Shown: positions 17,201 through 26,061 of the stretch, one piece after another | How positions within the stretch are numbered: position 1 is the stretch's first letter | How the letters are laid out: every line of letters starts with the position of its first letter | Origin: an uncultured Alphaproteobacteria bacterium | GTDB taxonomy: Bacteria; Pseudomonadota; Alphaproteobacteria; Rhizobiales; Ancalomicrobiaceae | DNA length: 60,907 nucleotides | Assembly: GCA_937892955.1 (NCBI GenBank) | Contig: CALBKH010000115.1 | Location: 1-60,907 of the forward strand | Reading direction: 5' to 3' | Made by a program: the position numbers and the translations under genes | The notes under the pieces: model-generated | Seen by the model: only the letters and a program-made list of their open reading frames with translations | Told to the model about the DNA's origin: nothing | Database searches by the model: none

Positions 17201-17689
17201 ATGACGAAGAGGTTCATCCTATCGACCGGCGTCGCCGTCACGCTCGGTGCACTCGCGGCGCTCGGCTCACCGGCGCTGGCCGCCGGCGAGCGCATCCAGG
17301 TCGGCATCCTGGCCTGCAACGTATCGAGCGGCGCCAACTTCCTGGTCGGCTCGACCAAGACGCTCTCCTGCCGCTTCTCGCCGTCGGACGGCGGCACGGT
17401 CGAGCACTATCGCGGCGACATCACCCGCGTCGGCCTCGATCTCGGCAAGACGCGGGCGACCGAGATCCGTTGGGCGGTGTTCGCGCCGAAGACCGGGCGC
17501 AAAGCCGGTGCGCTTTCCGGCAAATATGCCGGCGTCTCGGCGGAAGCCAGCGCCGGGGCGGGCGTCGGCGCCAATGCGCTCATCGGTGGTCTCGGACGCT
17601 CGATCGCGCTCAATCCGCTGTCGGTGCAGACCCAGGAAGGCGTCAACTTCGCCGCCGGCGTCGCCGGGCTGAAGCTGACGCGTCGGTGA
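17201..17689 (+). CDS. DUF992 exported protein
   Basis: This 162-residue protein has a signal peptide ending at ALAAGERIQ. The mature part begins VGILACNVSSGANFLVGSTKTLSCRF, with the two Cys and pattern of DUF992, a periplasmic family found in Hyphomicrobiales. A Gly/Ala-rich segment (VSAEASAGAGVGANALIGG) precedes the C-terminal strand. The function is unknown. GGAGATC lies upstream of the ATG. Confidence 0.88.
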   Translation: MTKRFILSTGVAVTLGALAALGSPALAAGERIQVGILACNVSSGANFLVGSTKTLSCRFSPSDGGTVEHYRGDITRVGLDLGKTRATEIRWAVFAPKTGRKAGALSGKYAGVSAEASAGAGVGANALIGGLGRSIALNPLSVQTQEGVNFAAGVAGLKLTRR

Positions 17690-17704
17690 GAGCGGCGATC
17701 CTCC

Positions 17705-17727
17705 GGCGGCCGGTGCGACCGGCCGCC
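17705..17727. terminator. Hairpin between convergent DUF992 and hlyC/corC-like genes
   Basis: A 10-base perfect inverted repeat (GGCGGCCGGT / ACCGGCCGCC) with a 3-base loop sits in the 51-base convergent gap. There is no U-tract on either side; a bidirectional transcription barrier is a reasonable guess. Confidence 0.45.
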
Positions 17728-17740
17728 CCGCGGCGGCGGG

Positions 17741-19060
17741 TCACGCCGTTTCCTCGTCGGGGATCGGCGGATGGGTGAGCACGGGTGAGATCATCACCTT
17801 GTCGATGCGGCGGCCGTCCATGTCGACGACCTCGAAGGACCAGTCGCCGATGCGCGCCTTGTCGCCTTCGACGGGGATGCGGTTGAGCACCGACAGCATC
17901 AGGCCGCCGAGGGTGTGATAGCCGCCGTGCTCGAGGTCGGGCAGGTCGACGAGGCGTTCGAGTTCGTCGATCGGGGTGTCGCCGTCGATGAGCCACGAGC
18001 CGTCGTCGCGGCGGAACGGGCCGGAGACCTGCGGCATGTCGACGTCGGCGAAATCGCCGGCGATGCCCTCGACGATGTCGGTCAGGGTGACGAGACCCTG
18101 GAGGCCGCCGTATTCGTCGACGACGAAGGCGGCGTGCACCGGGGTGTCGCGAAAGCGCTCGAGCAGCTTCAACACCGGTGCGCCCTCCGGCACCACCAGC
18201 GGCTGCTTCAGATGCGCCTTCCAATCGAAGGGGCGGCCTTCGACGGCGTCGCGCAACAGGTCCTTCTTGAAGAGGAGGCCGGCCGGCTCGTCGATCGAGC
18301 CCTCGGCGACGATCATCGCCGAATAGGGGCAGTCGACGACCTCTTTCAGCAGGCGTTCGGGGGGATCGTTCGGGTCGATCCAGTAGAGGTCGGGCCGCGG
18401 CGTCATCACGGCGCGGATGGGCCGGTCGGCGACGCGCATGACGCCTTCCAGCATCTCGCGTTCCTCGGGATGCAGAACGCCCGATTCGACGCCCTCGGCG
18501 AGCACGTGCATCACCTCGTCCTCGGTGACGTCGCCGCCGCTCGGCTCGTCGACGCCGAGCAGATGCAACACCCGGCTGGTCGTGCCGGTCAGCAGCATCA
18601 CGAAGGGGTTGGTGAGGCGGGAGAAGATCTCCACCAGCCCGGCGACGCGCAGGGCGATCGGCTCCGGTCGGGCGATGGCGATGCGTTTGGGAACGAGTTC
18701 GCCGAAGACCACGGTGACGAAGGTCATGGCGATCATCACGACCACGAAGGCGGTCTCGGCCGCCGCCCAGGCGAAACCCGGAAAGACCGCCGAGAGCCAG
18801 TCGGACAGGCGCAGCGACAGCTGGGCACCCGAGGAGGCGCCGGCGACGAGGCCGATCAGGGTGATGCCGATCTGGACGGTGGAGAGGAAACGGCCGGGAT
18901 GCTCGCCGAGATCCATCGCTCGCCGAGCGCGCTGATCACCATCCTCGGCAAGGGCGATCAGGCGTGGCTTGCGAGCCGAGACGAGCGCCATCTCGGAGGC
19001 GGTGAAGAACGCGTTGATGAGCGTGAGAAACAGGAAGATCGAGAGTTCGACGATCAACAT
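17741..19060 (-). CDS. CNNM/CBS/CorC-HlyC family membrane protein (hemolysin-family)
   Basis: This 439-residue protein has three parts: an N-terminal CNNM (DUF21) membrane domain with about four helices (residues 1-195; LSIFLFLTLINAFFTASEMALVSARKP at the start), a pair of CBS domains (about 205-335; MTPRPDLYWID, VVDEYGGLQGLVTLTDIVEGI) and a C-terminal CorC_HlyC domain (DTPIDELERLVDLP to the end). Relatives take part in magnesium or cobalt efflux, or in haemolysis phenotypes; the CBS pair usually senses adenine nucleotides and Mg. It is convergent with the DUF992 gene and divergent from the EF-G paralogue. Confidence 0.92.
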   Translation of the reverse strand: MLIVELSIFLFLTLINAFFTASEMALVSARKPRLIALAEDGDQRARRAMDLGEHPGRFLSTVQIGITLIGLVAGASSGAQLSLRLSDWLSAVFPGFAWAAAETAFVVVMIAMTFVTVVFGELVPKRIAIARPEPIALRVAGLVEIFSRLTNPFVMLLTGTTSRVLHLLGVDEPSGGDVTEDEVMHVLAEGVESGVLHPEEREMLEGVMRVADRPIRAVMTPRPDLYWIDPNDPPERLLKEVVDCPYSAMIVAEGSIDEPAGLLFKKDLLRDAVEGRPFDWKAHLKQPLVVPEGAPVLKLLERFRDTPVHAAFVVDEYGGLQGLVTLTDIVEGIAGDFADVDMPQVSGPFRRDDGSWLIDGDTPIDELERLVDLPDLEHGGYHTLGGLMLSVLNRIPVEGDKARIGDWSFEVVDMDGRRIDKVMISPVLTHPPIPDEETA

Positions 19061-19475
19061 CCAATGGGTCGGGCAGGGCCCCTCCGAACAATCACGGCGG
19101 CGACCTTACCATGTTTCGCGCGCGCCGTGGGGCCGCTTCGACGAATTCGTCGCCGGGTGACGTGCGGTCCCGGCTAAGGAGTGTTGCGGATCGCAGAAAC
19201 GCCGAGTGTGCCCTGCAGCATCGTCGCGGGAATGGGGATATCTCCTTGTTTCCAATCGGTTGTGGGCCGTATCGCGGCGCGGGTCGGCCGCATCGCAGCG
19301 ATGATCGGGGAGACCGTGGGTGTCGCGGCGACTTGTCAGTCGGCGAATTCGGCGCAACGATCCGGCCGGCGGCGACGGGCCCCTCCCCGGGGCTCAGGCG
19401 CCCACCTTCGACCGCGGCGGAACGCGTCCGTCGCGGACCATTCGGATCAGAACATAAAGAGAACTGGAGACCGTC
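19061..19475. other. Divergent intergenic region, no gene found
   Basis: These 415 bases lie between the CorC/HlyC-like gene and the EF-G paralogue. I see no supported gene, RNA structure or long repeat. A ribosome site (GGAG) precedes the ATG at 19476. Confidence 0.45.
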
Positions 19476-21548
19476 ATGACCGACTCCAACGGAGGGACGA
19501 GCAGCGGCAGACGAGGTGGGCCCCGGTGCGTGGCGCTCGTGGGCCCCTTCGGCAGCGGCAAGACGACGTTGCTGGAGGCCATCCTCGAACGCACGGGGGC
19601 CCTGACCCGAGCAGGGACCGTGGCGGCGGGCAACACCGTCGGCGATTCCTCCCAGGAAGCCCGCGCTCACCAGATGGGCGTCGAACTCAACGTCGCCGAA
19701 TGCGACTACCTCGGTGATCGCTACACCTTCATCGACTGCCCCGGCTCGGTCGAATACCTGTTCGAGGCGGAAGCCGCGCTGGCCGGCGTCGACGTCGCCG
19801 TGGTGGTGGCGGAAGCCGACGAGAAGAAGATCCCGGCGCTGCAGGTCACGCTGCGCATGCTCGAGGATCGCGGGATCCCGCACATTCTCTTCCTCAACAA
19901 GCTGGACAAGACCGAAGGCGGCGTCCGCGAGGTGCTGGAGCTGATGCAGCCGGCGTCGCGCGCGCCGATGGTCCTCAGGCAGATCCCTCTGATCAAGGAC
20001 GGGGCCACCATCGGATCGATCGATCTGGCGCTGGAGCGCGCCTACATCTGGCACGAGCACGCGCCCTCCGAGATCGCGCCGATTCCCGACGCCGAGAAGG
20101 CGGCGGAGGTCGAGGCGCGCTTCCAGATGTTGGAGCGCATCGCCGACTACGACGACCATCTGATGGAGGAACTGCTCTCCGACGTCACGCCGCCGCTCGA
20201 GGAGATCTTCGGCGACCTCGGCAAGGAGCTGCGCGCCGGCCAGATCTGCCCGGTGTTGATCGGCTCGGCCGAGCACGGCAACGGCATCGAACGGCTCCTG
20301 AAGGCGTTGCGCCACGAGGCGCCGGGGCTCGAGGAGACGCAGGAGCGGCTCGGCCTCACCGCCAATGCGGAAGCGGTCGTCCAGGTGATGAAGACCTGGC
20401 ACACGCCGCACGGCGGCAAGCTGTCGGTGGCGCGTGTGCTCTCCGGCCGGGTCGCCGACGGCGTCACGCTCTTCGCCTCCGACGGGTCTTCGGACCGCAT
20501 CTCCGGCATCTACAAGCTGACCGGCAAGGATCAGCAGAAGAAGGCGGAAGCGGTCGCCGGTGAGACCGTGGCGCTCGGCAAGGTCGAGCCGGCGCAGACC
20601 GGCCTGACCCTGACCTCGCACAAGGGCGGCATGCCGGCGCTCGCCGAGGTGGTGCCGCCGGCGCCGGTGATGGGCTTCGCCATCGCCTCGCTCGACCACA
20701 AGGACGACGTCAAGCTCTCCGCGGCGCTCACCAAGATCACCGAGGAGGATCCCTCGCTCCGCATCCGTCAGGATCAGGACACCGGTGAAACCCTGCTCGA
20801 GGGCCAGGGCGAGATGCATCTGCGCGTCGCGCTGGAGAGGCTCGAGCACAAGTTCGGCATCAAGGTGAAGTCGACCCCGGCGAGCGTGCCCTACAAGGAA
20901 TCGGTGCACGGTCACGCCGCGGTCCGCGGTCGCCACAAGAAGCAGTCGGGTGGCCACGGCCAGTTCGGCGACGTGGCGCTCGAGGTCATGGCGGGCGAGC
21001 GAGGCTCCGGTTTCGTCTTCGTCGACAAGATCACCGGCGGCGTGGTGCCGCGTCAGTACATCCCGGCGGTGGAGGAGGGCGTTCGCGACTTCCTCATCAA
21101 GGGTCTGCACGGCTTCCCGGTGGTCGACCTGCAGGTGTCGCTGGTCGACGGCAGCTATCACACCGTCGACAGTTCCGACATGGCCTTCAAGACCGCCGCT
21201 CAGATCGGTATGCGCGAGGCGATGGCGAAGCTGCATTCGGTGCTGCTCGAGCCGATCCTGCGGGTGTCGATCACCACGCCGTCGGACGCCACGGCGCGCA
21301 TCAACCAGATCGTCTCCGGCCGGCGCGGCCAGCTGCTCGGCTACGACGGCCGGCCCGGATGGTCGGGTTGGGACGTGGTCGAGGCGCTGATGCCGCAGGC
21401 GGAGATGGAACATCTGATCATCGACATCCGCTCGGCGACGCAGGGCGTCGGCACCTTCACGCAGGACTTCGACAACCTCGCGGAAGTGGCCGGCCATCTC
21501 GCCCAGAAGGTGTTGGAGCGGGCCAAGGAAGCGATGCAGCAGAGCTGA
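19476..21548 (+). CDS. Elongation-factor-G-like GTPase with divergent switch motifs
   Basis: This 690-residue protein is collinear with EF-G: P-loop GPFGSGKT (residues 23-30), NKLD (141-144), domain II, domain III (EGQGEMHLRVALERLEHKFGI), domain IV (GGHGQFGDVALEV) and domain V. Two positions that drive GTP hydrolysis in EF-G differ. The G3 motif is DCPGS (87-91) instead of DTPGH, so the catalytic His is Ser. The switch-I Thr of the RGITI motif is Glu in MGVEL. A separate canonical fusA presumably exists elsewhere. Such paralogues are seen in other alphaproteobacteria; their task is unclear. Confidence 0.9.
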   Translation: MTDSNGGTSSGRRGGPRCVALVGPFGSGKTTLLEAILERTGALTRAGTVAAGNTVGDSSQEARAHQMGVELNVAECDYLGDRYTFIDCPGSVEYLFEAEAALAGVDVAVVVAEADEKKIPALQVTLRMLEDRGIPHILFLNKLDKTEGGVREVLELMQPASRAPMVLRQIPLIKDGATIGSIDLALERAYIWHEHAPSEIAPIPDAEKAAEVEARFQMLERIADYDDHLMEELLSDVTPPLEEIFGDLGKELRAGQICPVLIGSAEHGNGIERLLKALRHEAPGLEETQERLGLTANAEAVVQVMKTWHTPHGGKLSVARVLSGRVADGVTLFASDGSSDRISGIYKLTGKDQQKKAEAVAGETVALGKVEPAQTGLTLTSHKGGMPALAEVVPPAPVMGFAIASLDHKDDVKLSAALTKITEEDPSLRIRQDQDTGETLLEGQGEMHLRVALERLEHKFGIKVKSTPASVPYKESVHGHAAVRGRHKKQSGGHGQFGDVALEVMAGERGSGFVFVDKITGGVVPRQYIPAVEEGVRDFLIKGLHGFPVVDLQVSLVDGSYHTVDSSDMAFKTAAQIGMREAMAKLHSVLLEPILRVSITTPSDATARINQIVSGRRGQLLGYDGRPGWSGWDVVEALMPQAEMEHLIIDIRSATQGVGTFTQDFDNLAEVAGHLAQKVLERAKEAMQQS

Positions 21549-21583
21549 GCTCGGGCGCACCGGCATCACCGATCCGAGAATGA

Positions 21584-21615
21584 ACGACGGCGCGGGTCCT
21601 CACCCGCGCCGTCGT
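21584..21615. terminator. Bidirectional terminator between EF-G-like and glycosyltransferase genes
   Basis: A 14-base perfect inverted repeat (ACGACGGCGCGGGT and complement) with a CCTC loop is followed on the plus strand by CCGTTTC. It serves the rightward EF-G-like gene and, read leftward, the end of the glycosyltransferase gene at 21621. Confidence 0.75.
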
Positions 21616-21620
21616 CCGTT

Positions 21621-22514
21621 TCAGGGCGGCGGCGGTACCGCCTCGGTGGTCGTCGGGGAGGTCGCCGCGGCGTTCGCGGCACACCAGCGTTGGAAATCTC
21701 CGGTGAAGCCGGCAGCTTCGGCCTCGGCGAAGCGTCGATTGAAGGCGCGCATGGCGGCGAAGACGGGGCGAGCGCGCGCCGCGGTGGTCGGCGACAGGCG
21801 GCCGAAGCCGTCGGAGGCGAGCCGGGCGTCGATCGCGGCGTAGCTGCGTTCGGCCCGGTCGGCGCCGTCGTGGTCGTGGCACATCGAGCCGGTGCGGACA
21901 CGGTAGCGATAGAGTGGCTCGGGCAGCACCGCGATCGGGCCGGCACGCTCCTCGACGGCGAAGAGGTAGAGCACGTCCTCGGCGATGTCGGCCTCGGCGA
22001 ACCATTCGGGCGCGAGGTGGCGCGCCACCATCGGGGCGAGCGGGCAATGGAGCATGGCGAGCCGGGCCGCATCGGCGCGGGCCGTTCCGGGGGGGAGGGC
22101 GACGCCCCGAAGCTCGTCACCGGTGACATGATCGAGGACGCGCACCATGTCGGTCGCCGAGCCATGTGCCGCCGCCGTCGGCAGCAGCCGGGCGAGGCGG
22201 TCGGGCTCGAATTCGTCGTCGGCGTCGAGGCGGGTGACGAAGGAGCCGCGGGCGTGGGCCAGAGCGGCGTTGCGCGCCGCGGCGCAGCCGGTGGCGATGC
22301 CGCCGCTGGCGAGGTGACGGATGCGGGGATCGGCGAGCCCGGCGGCGGCGAGGGTCGCGGCATAGTCGGAGCCGTCGTCGGCGACGAGGATCGCCTCCCA
22401 GTCCGATCTGGTCTGGGCGAGAAGGCTCGCGACGGCGCGCACGATCGTGTCGTGGGCCGCGTAGGCGGCGATCACCACCGTCACCGCGCATGTGCCGTCG
22501 TTCGTCCGCGCCAT
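21621..22514 (-). CDS. Family 2 glycosyltransferase
   Basis: This 297-residue protein has the GT-A fold signatures of family 2: VTVVIAAYAAHDTIVRAVASL at the N-terminus, LVADDGSDY, ARNAALAHARGSFVTRLDADDEF (the DxD-type metal-binding motif LDADDE) and a C-terminal helical part. These enzymes transfer sugars from nucleotide donors to cell-surface glycans at the cytoplasmic face of the membrane. There are no other polysaccharide genes immediately adjacent; the surface-glycan cluster lies 5 kb further on. The acceptor is unknown. Confidence 0.88.
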   Translation of the reverse strand: MARTNDGTCAVTVVIAAYAAHDTIVRAVASLLAQTRSDWEAILVADDGSDYAATLAAAGLADPRIRHLASGGIATGCAAARNAALAHARGSFVTRLDADDEFEPDRLARLLPTAAAHGSATDMVRVLDHVTGDELRGVALPPGTARADAARLAMLHCPLAPMVARHLAPEWFAEADIAEDVLYLFAVEERAGPIAVLPEPLYRYRVRTGSMCHDHDGADRAERSYAAIDARLASDGFGRLSPTTAARARPVFAAMRAFNRRFAEAEAAGFTGDFQRWCAANAAATSPTTTEAVPPPP

Positions 22515-22750
22515 CGTCGTCTCGATCGATCCGCTGCCGTCGGGTCGAATGGGCCAGCTTGGGCCGATACGGCCGTGGTGGGAAGCGTTTTTCGGCGGGC
22601 GGGGTCCCGTTCCGGTCTCCCCTGCTTCCGCCGGCCGCGGGGGTGTTCACGAGGCTTTGATCCCTCGTCGCTCGCCGAGATGAAACGATCGCCCATGTCG
22701 ATACGTAGGAGAGACGTCGGCCGCGTTGCGGCGAAGATGAGGACGGTATC

Positions 22751-23719
22751 ATGGCGGATGGCAAGAAGCGCTGGACGATCGGCGAGGCGGAGACGACGCC
22801 GGAGAAGCTGTTCTTCTCGCGGCGGGCGCTTCTCGGGCTCGGCGGCGTCGCCGCAGCGGGTCTCGCGGGCGCCGCCTTCGGTCTCGACCGGATCGCCTCG
22901 ACGCAGGCCGAGGAGCCGGCCGCGCCGCTGCCCGCCGCCACGCCGAACGGACGCTTCCGTGCGGTCGAGCCGCTCACGCCGATGGGGGACGTGACCACCT
23001 ACAACAACTTCTACGAATTCGGCTTCTCCAAGAACATCGTACGCGCGGCGCAGCGGCTGAAGACCTCGCCGTGGCGGATCGTCGTCGACGGCGCCTGCGA
23101 TCATCCTTTCGAGATCGACGTCGACGATCTCCTGAAGAAGGTGGCGCTCGAGGAGCGGATCTATCGTCAGCGCTGCGTCGAAGCGTGGTCGATGGTGATC
23201 CCGTGGACCGGCTTCCCGCTCGCCGAGCTGGTGAAGATGGCTTCGCCCAAGGCCGAAGCGAAGTATCTGCGGATGGAAACCTTCCACGATCCGAGTGTGG
23301 CGCGGGCGCAGTCGTCGCCGCAGTACCCCTGGCCCTATGTCGAGGGACTGACGCTGGCGGAGGCGACCAACGAACTCGCCTTCCTCGCCGTCGGCGCCTA
23401 CGGCCAGTCTCTGGAGAAACAGAACGGCGCGCCGATCCGGTTGGTGGTGCCGTGGAAGTACGGGTTCAAATCGGCCAAGTCGCTGGTTCGGTTCACCTTC
23501 ACGGCGAAACGGCCGGTCACGTTCTGGCAGGATCTGGGGCCGCGCGAATACGGCTTCTGGGCCAACGTCAATCCGACGGTGGCGCACCCGCGCTGGAGCC
23601 AGGCCTACGAGCGGCGGATCGGCGACGACGAACGCGTGCCGACGCGTCTCTTCAACGGCTATGCCGAAGAGGTGGCCGGCCTCTACACCGGACTGGAGAG
23701 CGAGAAGCTCTACATGTGA
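22751..23719 (+). CDS. msrP: Periplasmic protein-methionine-sulfoxide reductase catalytic subunit MsrP
   Basis: This 322-residue molybdoenzyme of the YedY/MsrP family repairs oxidised Met in periplasmic proteins. A twin-arginine signal is visible (FSRRALLGLGG, about residues 22-32). The molybdenum-ligand Cys lies in YRQRCVEAWSMVIPW, and VVPWKYGFKSAKSLV and the C-terminal RVPTRLFNGY segments are conserved in the family. The usual haem membrane partner MsrQ is not next to it, so electrons must come from an unlinked msrQ or another donor. It ends with its own terminator. Confidence 0.95.
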   Translation: MADGKKRWTIGEAETTPEKLFFSRRALLGLGGVAAAGLAGAAFGLDRIASTQAEEPAAPLPAATPNGRFRAVEPLTPMGDVTTYNNFYEFGFSKNIVRAAQRLKTSPWRIVVDGACDHPFEIDVDDLLKKVALEERIYRQRCVEAWSMVIPWTGFPLAELVKMASPKAEAKYLRMETFHDPSVARAQSSPQYPWPYVEGLTLAEATNELAFLAVGAYGQSLEKQNGAPIRLVVPWKYGFKSAKSLVRFTFTAKRPVTFWQDLGPREYGFWANVNPTVAHPRWSQAYERRIGDDERVPTRLFNGYAEEVAGLYTGLESEKLYM

Positions 23720-23747
23720 CGCCGGCGCCGAGGCGCCCGCGAGCAGA

Positions 23748-23780
23748 GAGGCCGGCGCGGGCGCCGGCCTCGTGGGTTTT
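23748..23780 (+). terminator. Rho-independent terminator after msrP
   Basis: An 11-base perfect inverted repeat (GAGGCCGGCGC / GCGCCGGCCTC) with a GG loop is followed by GTGGGTTTTC. Confidence 0.82.
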
Positions 23781-23801
23781 CGTCGGGACGCAACGGCCGC
23801 G

Positions 23802-24581
23802 TCACCTGGAGTAGGACACCTGCGGTCCGCCCAGCTTGTAGCTGATGCCGAGGCGCACCGTGTCGGCGCTGGTGCGATGGCGGAACGGGAAGACGCCGGC
23901 GCCGGCCGACAGGGCGTCGTGCGTCTGTGTGCCGAAGTCGTAGTGGTCGTATTCGAGGCGGCCGACCCAGTTGCCGGAGGCGGCGTATTCGATGCCGGCG
24001 CCGAGCGTCCAGCCGGGCGCGAAGCGCGTCTTCGAGGTTCCGGCGACGAGGGTCGTTCCGGCCGGGTCGCTGTCGATGAACGACGTCTTCAGGTTGGCGA
24101 AGGCGACGCCGCCCTTGCCGTAGACCAGGAAGCGATCCGCCGGGGTGAAGCCGACACGACCGGTGACCGCGGCGAAGAAGTCGGTGTGGGTCGACAGAAC
24201 GCTGTCGGTCGGGCCGCGAACGCCGACATAGGGCGGAAACTGCTTGCTGCCGCTCAGCCCGAGATAGCCGAGTTCGGCCTCGACGCCGAAGACGGCGCGG
24301 CCGTTCTGCAGATTGTAGCCGCCATGGACGGCGAAGATGCCGCCGTCGGGATGGTTGGTGAAGGAACCGGCGGGGCCGTTGTAGCCGGCGACGTCGGTCA
24401 TCCGGTCGCGGCCCCAGACATAGCCGGCGGTCGCACCGGCATAGAAACCGGTCCAGTCGTAGGAGGCGATCGCCTGGCTCAGTGGTACGGCCGGCGGCGG
24501 CCTGCTGCCGAGGTCGGACGCCTGCGCGGTGGCGACCAGGGCCGTCGAGGCCAGGACGGTGAAGAACAGGTTGCGTAACAT
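23802..24581 (-). CDS. Outer-membrane beta-barrel protein, Omp25/Omp31 type (third copy)
   Basis: This 259-residue protein has a signal peptide (MLRNLFFTVLASTALVATAQA). The mature chain opens with SYDWTGFYAGATAGYVWGRD, the diagnostic first strand of the family, with alternating amphipathic strands after it. Unlike the two barrels at 3.8-5.4 kb it does not end in Phe: the likely last strand VRLGISYKLGG is followed by a 7-residue extension PQVSYSR. It is convergent with msrP. Confidence 0.9.
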   Translation of the reverse strand: MLRNLFFTVLASTALVATAQASDLGSRPPPAVPLSQAIASYDWTGFYAGATAGYVWGRDRMTDVAGYNGPAGSFTNHPDGGIFAVHGGYNLQNGRAVFGVEAELGYLGLSGSKQFPPYVGVRGPTDSVLSTHTDFFAAVTGRVGFTPADRFLVYGKGGVAFANLKTSFIDSDPAGTTLVAGTSKTRFAPGWTLGAGIEYAASGNWVGRLEYDHYDFGTQTHDALSAGAGVFPFRHRTSADTVRLGISYKLGGPQVSYSR

Positions 24582-25108
24582 CGGACCCCTCCATCGGTAC
24601 GCAGTGGTCGGGTCCCCGTCGCGAATAGTATCAGATCCTGCGTAGAAATCACCTGCCTCGATGCGCGTCGATCGCTCGAGAGGAGTATATTCGCCGACTG
24701 TTGCAATGTCGTCACGTGGAAAAATGTCGGAATTCGTGTGATTTCAGCGAGTATGTCGAGATGCGGATTCGTGCGGATTCTCGGTCTGTTGCGGCGGGTT
24801 CGGCAAGATTCGACGGCGAACTCGATCGTTTCGATCGTCGCTGCGAACGACGAGCAGTCGAGATCGGCCGCGGTCGCGCGACGGCGATCGGCCACCGGGG
24901 ACGGCGATCGGCCACCGGGGTGGGGCGGCCGGAGGGTGAGGTGGTACGGGGATGCGAACCGGGCGGGCGGCGACGGGGCGTTCGCCGCGTGGCGACGGCC
25001 GCGTGCCGACGCGTCGGGCCGGCGAAGCCGCGCGTCTTCCTCACCCGCATCGAAGGCCGGCGACATCCGCGCCGGGACACCCTCGGCCGCTTTCGACCGC
25101 CGACGGTC
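24582..25108. other. Intergenic region without a recognisable gene
   Basis: These 527 bases lie between the third barrel gene and the LysR gene, both leftward. The barrel's promoter should be in the first 150 bases, which are noticeably less GC-rich than the surroundings. Open frames on either strand here are Arg/Pro/Ser-rich and resemble nothing I know. The region contains a perfect 20-base tandem duplication (24881-24920). Confidence 0.5.
24881..24920. repeat. Perfect 20-base tandem duplication
   Basis: The unit ACGGCGATCGGCCACCGGGG occurs twice back to back in the non-coding region upstream of the third barrel gene. It contains a GATC and a CGATCG core. It may simply be slippage. Confidence 0.9.
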
Positions 25109-25999
25109 TCAGTAGGTCCAGCGCTCCGCCTTGGAGATGAGGAAGTCGCGGAACACCTTGACGCGGGCGGTGTTGCGCATCTCTTCGGGGTAGACGAAGT
25201 AGCAGTCGAAGGCCGGGACGTCGGCCTCCGGGATCAGCTGAACGAGATCGCTGTCGGCGTCGACGAGATAGTCGGGCAAGAGCGCGATGCCGACCGAGCG
25301 CTGGACGGCGCGCTTGATCGCCATGACGTTGTTGATCTTGAGGCAGGGCCGACGCGGCGCGTTCAACGGGCGGCCGGCGGTCTCCAGCCAGTTCATGTCG
25401 CGCAGATAGACCGGTGCCGCCGATCCGAAGGTGATGATGCGGTGGACATCGAGGTCTTCGATCGACTCCGGCGCGCCGTGGCGCTTGATGTAGGCCGACG
25501 AGGCGTAGAGGTGGTAGTGGATGGCGAAGAGCTTGCGCTGGATCAGATCCGGCTGCACCGGTTGGCGCACGCGCAGCGCCACGTCGGCCTCGCGCATGGC
25601 GAGGTCGAGTTCCTGATCGTCGAGGATCAGTTCCAACTCGACGTCCGGGTAGGTCTCGATGAACTCGTGGATGCGCGATGTCAGCCACGACGTGCCGAGG
25701 CCGACGGTGGTGGTGACGCGCAAGAGGCCCGAGGGCTTCTCGCGGGTCTCGACCAATCGCGAGCGCGCCTGCTCGAGCTTCATCAGCACTTCGCGGGCGG
25801 TGCGGAACAGGAGTTCGCCCTGCTCGGTGAGGATCAGGCCGCGGGCGTGGCGGTGGAACAGCGGCACGCCGAGGTCGGCCTCGAGCGCGCTCACCTGACG
25901 GCTCACCGCCGACTGGCTCATCTCCAGGTTCTCACCGGCATGGGTGAAGGAACCGGCGTCGGCGGCGGCATGGAAGATCCGCAGTTTGTCCCAGTCCAA
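25109..25999 (-). CDS. lsrB: LysR-family regulator, LsrB/VtlR-like
   Basis: The 296-residue product reads DWDKLRIFHAAADAGSFTHA, then SQSAVSRQVSALE (winged helix-turn-helix), VPLFHRHARGLILTEQGE and, C-terminally, IGIALLPDYLV-type and VFRDFLISKAERW segments. These match rhizobial LsrB and Brucella VtlR, which control envelope, redox and small-RNA genes. Its position directly after trxB is also the rhizobial arrangement. I chose a TTG start at 25999 because GAGGGGGG lies 8 bases upstream and homologues begin at that point. An ATG at 26065 overlapping the trxB stop (ATGA) would add 22 residues. Confidence 0.85.
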   Translation of the reverse strand: MDWDKLRIFHAAADAGSFTHAGENLEMSQSAVSRQVSALEADLGVPLFHRHARGLILTEQGELLFRTAREVLMKLEQARSRLVETREKPSGLLRVTTTVGLGTSWLTSRIHEFIETYPDVELELILDDQELDLAMREADVALRVRQPVQPDLIQRKLFAIHYHLYASSAYIKRHGAPESIEDLDVHRIITFGSAAPVYLRDMNWLETAGRPLNAPRRPCLKINNVMAIKRAVQRSVGIALLPDYLVDADSDLVQLIPEADVPAFDCYFVYPEEMRNTARVKVFRDFLISKAERWTY

Positions 26000-26061
26000 G
26001 AGCCGTCCCCCCTCGTCTCGCTTCCGTCCGACCCCGCTTCGGCGTGCGGGGCCGATCGGGT

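Noticed and set aside
24712..25115. Two opposing open frames of about 120 codons in the gap before the third barrel gene
   Set aside because: Both are Arg/Ser/Pro-rich, lack ribosome sites and resemble nothing; they arise from high GC. A real small gene cannot be fully excluded.
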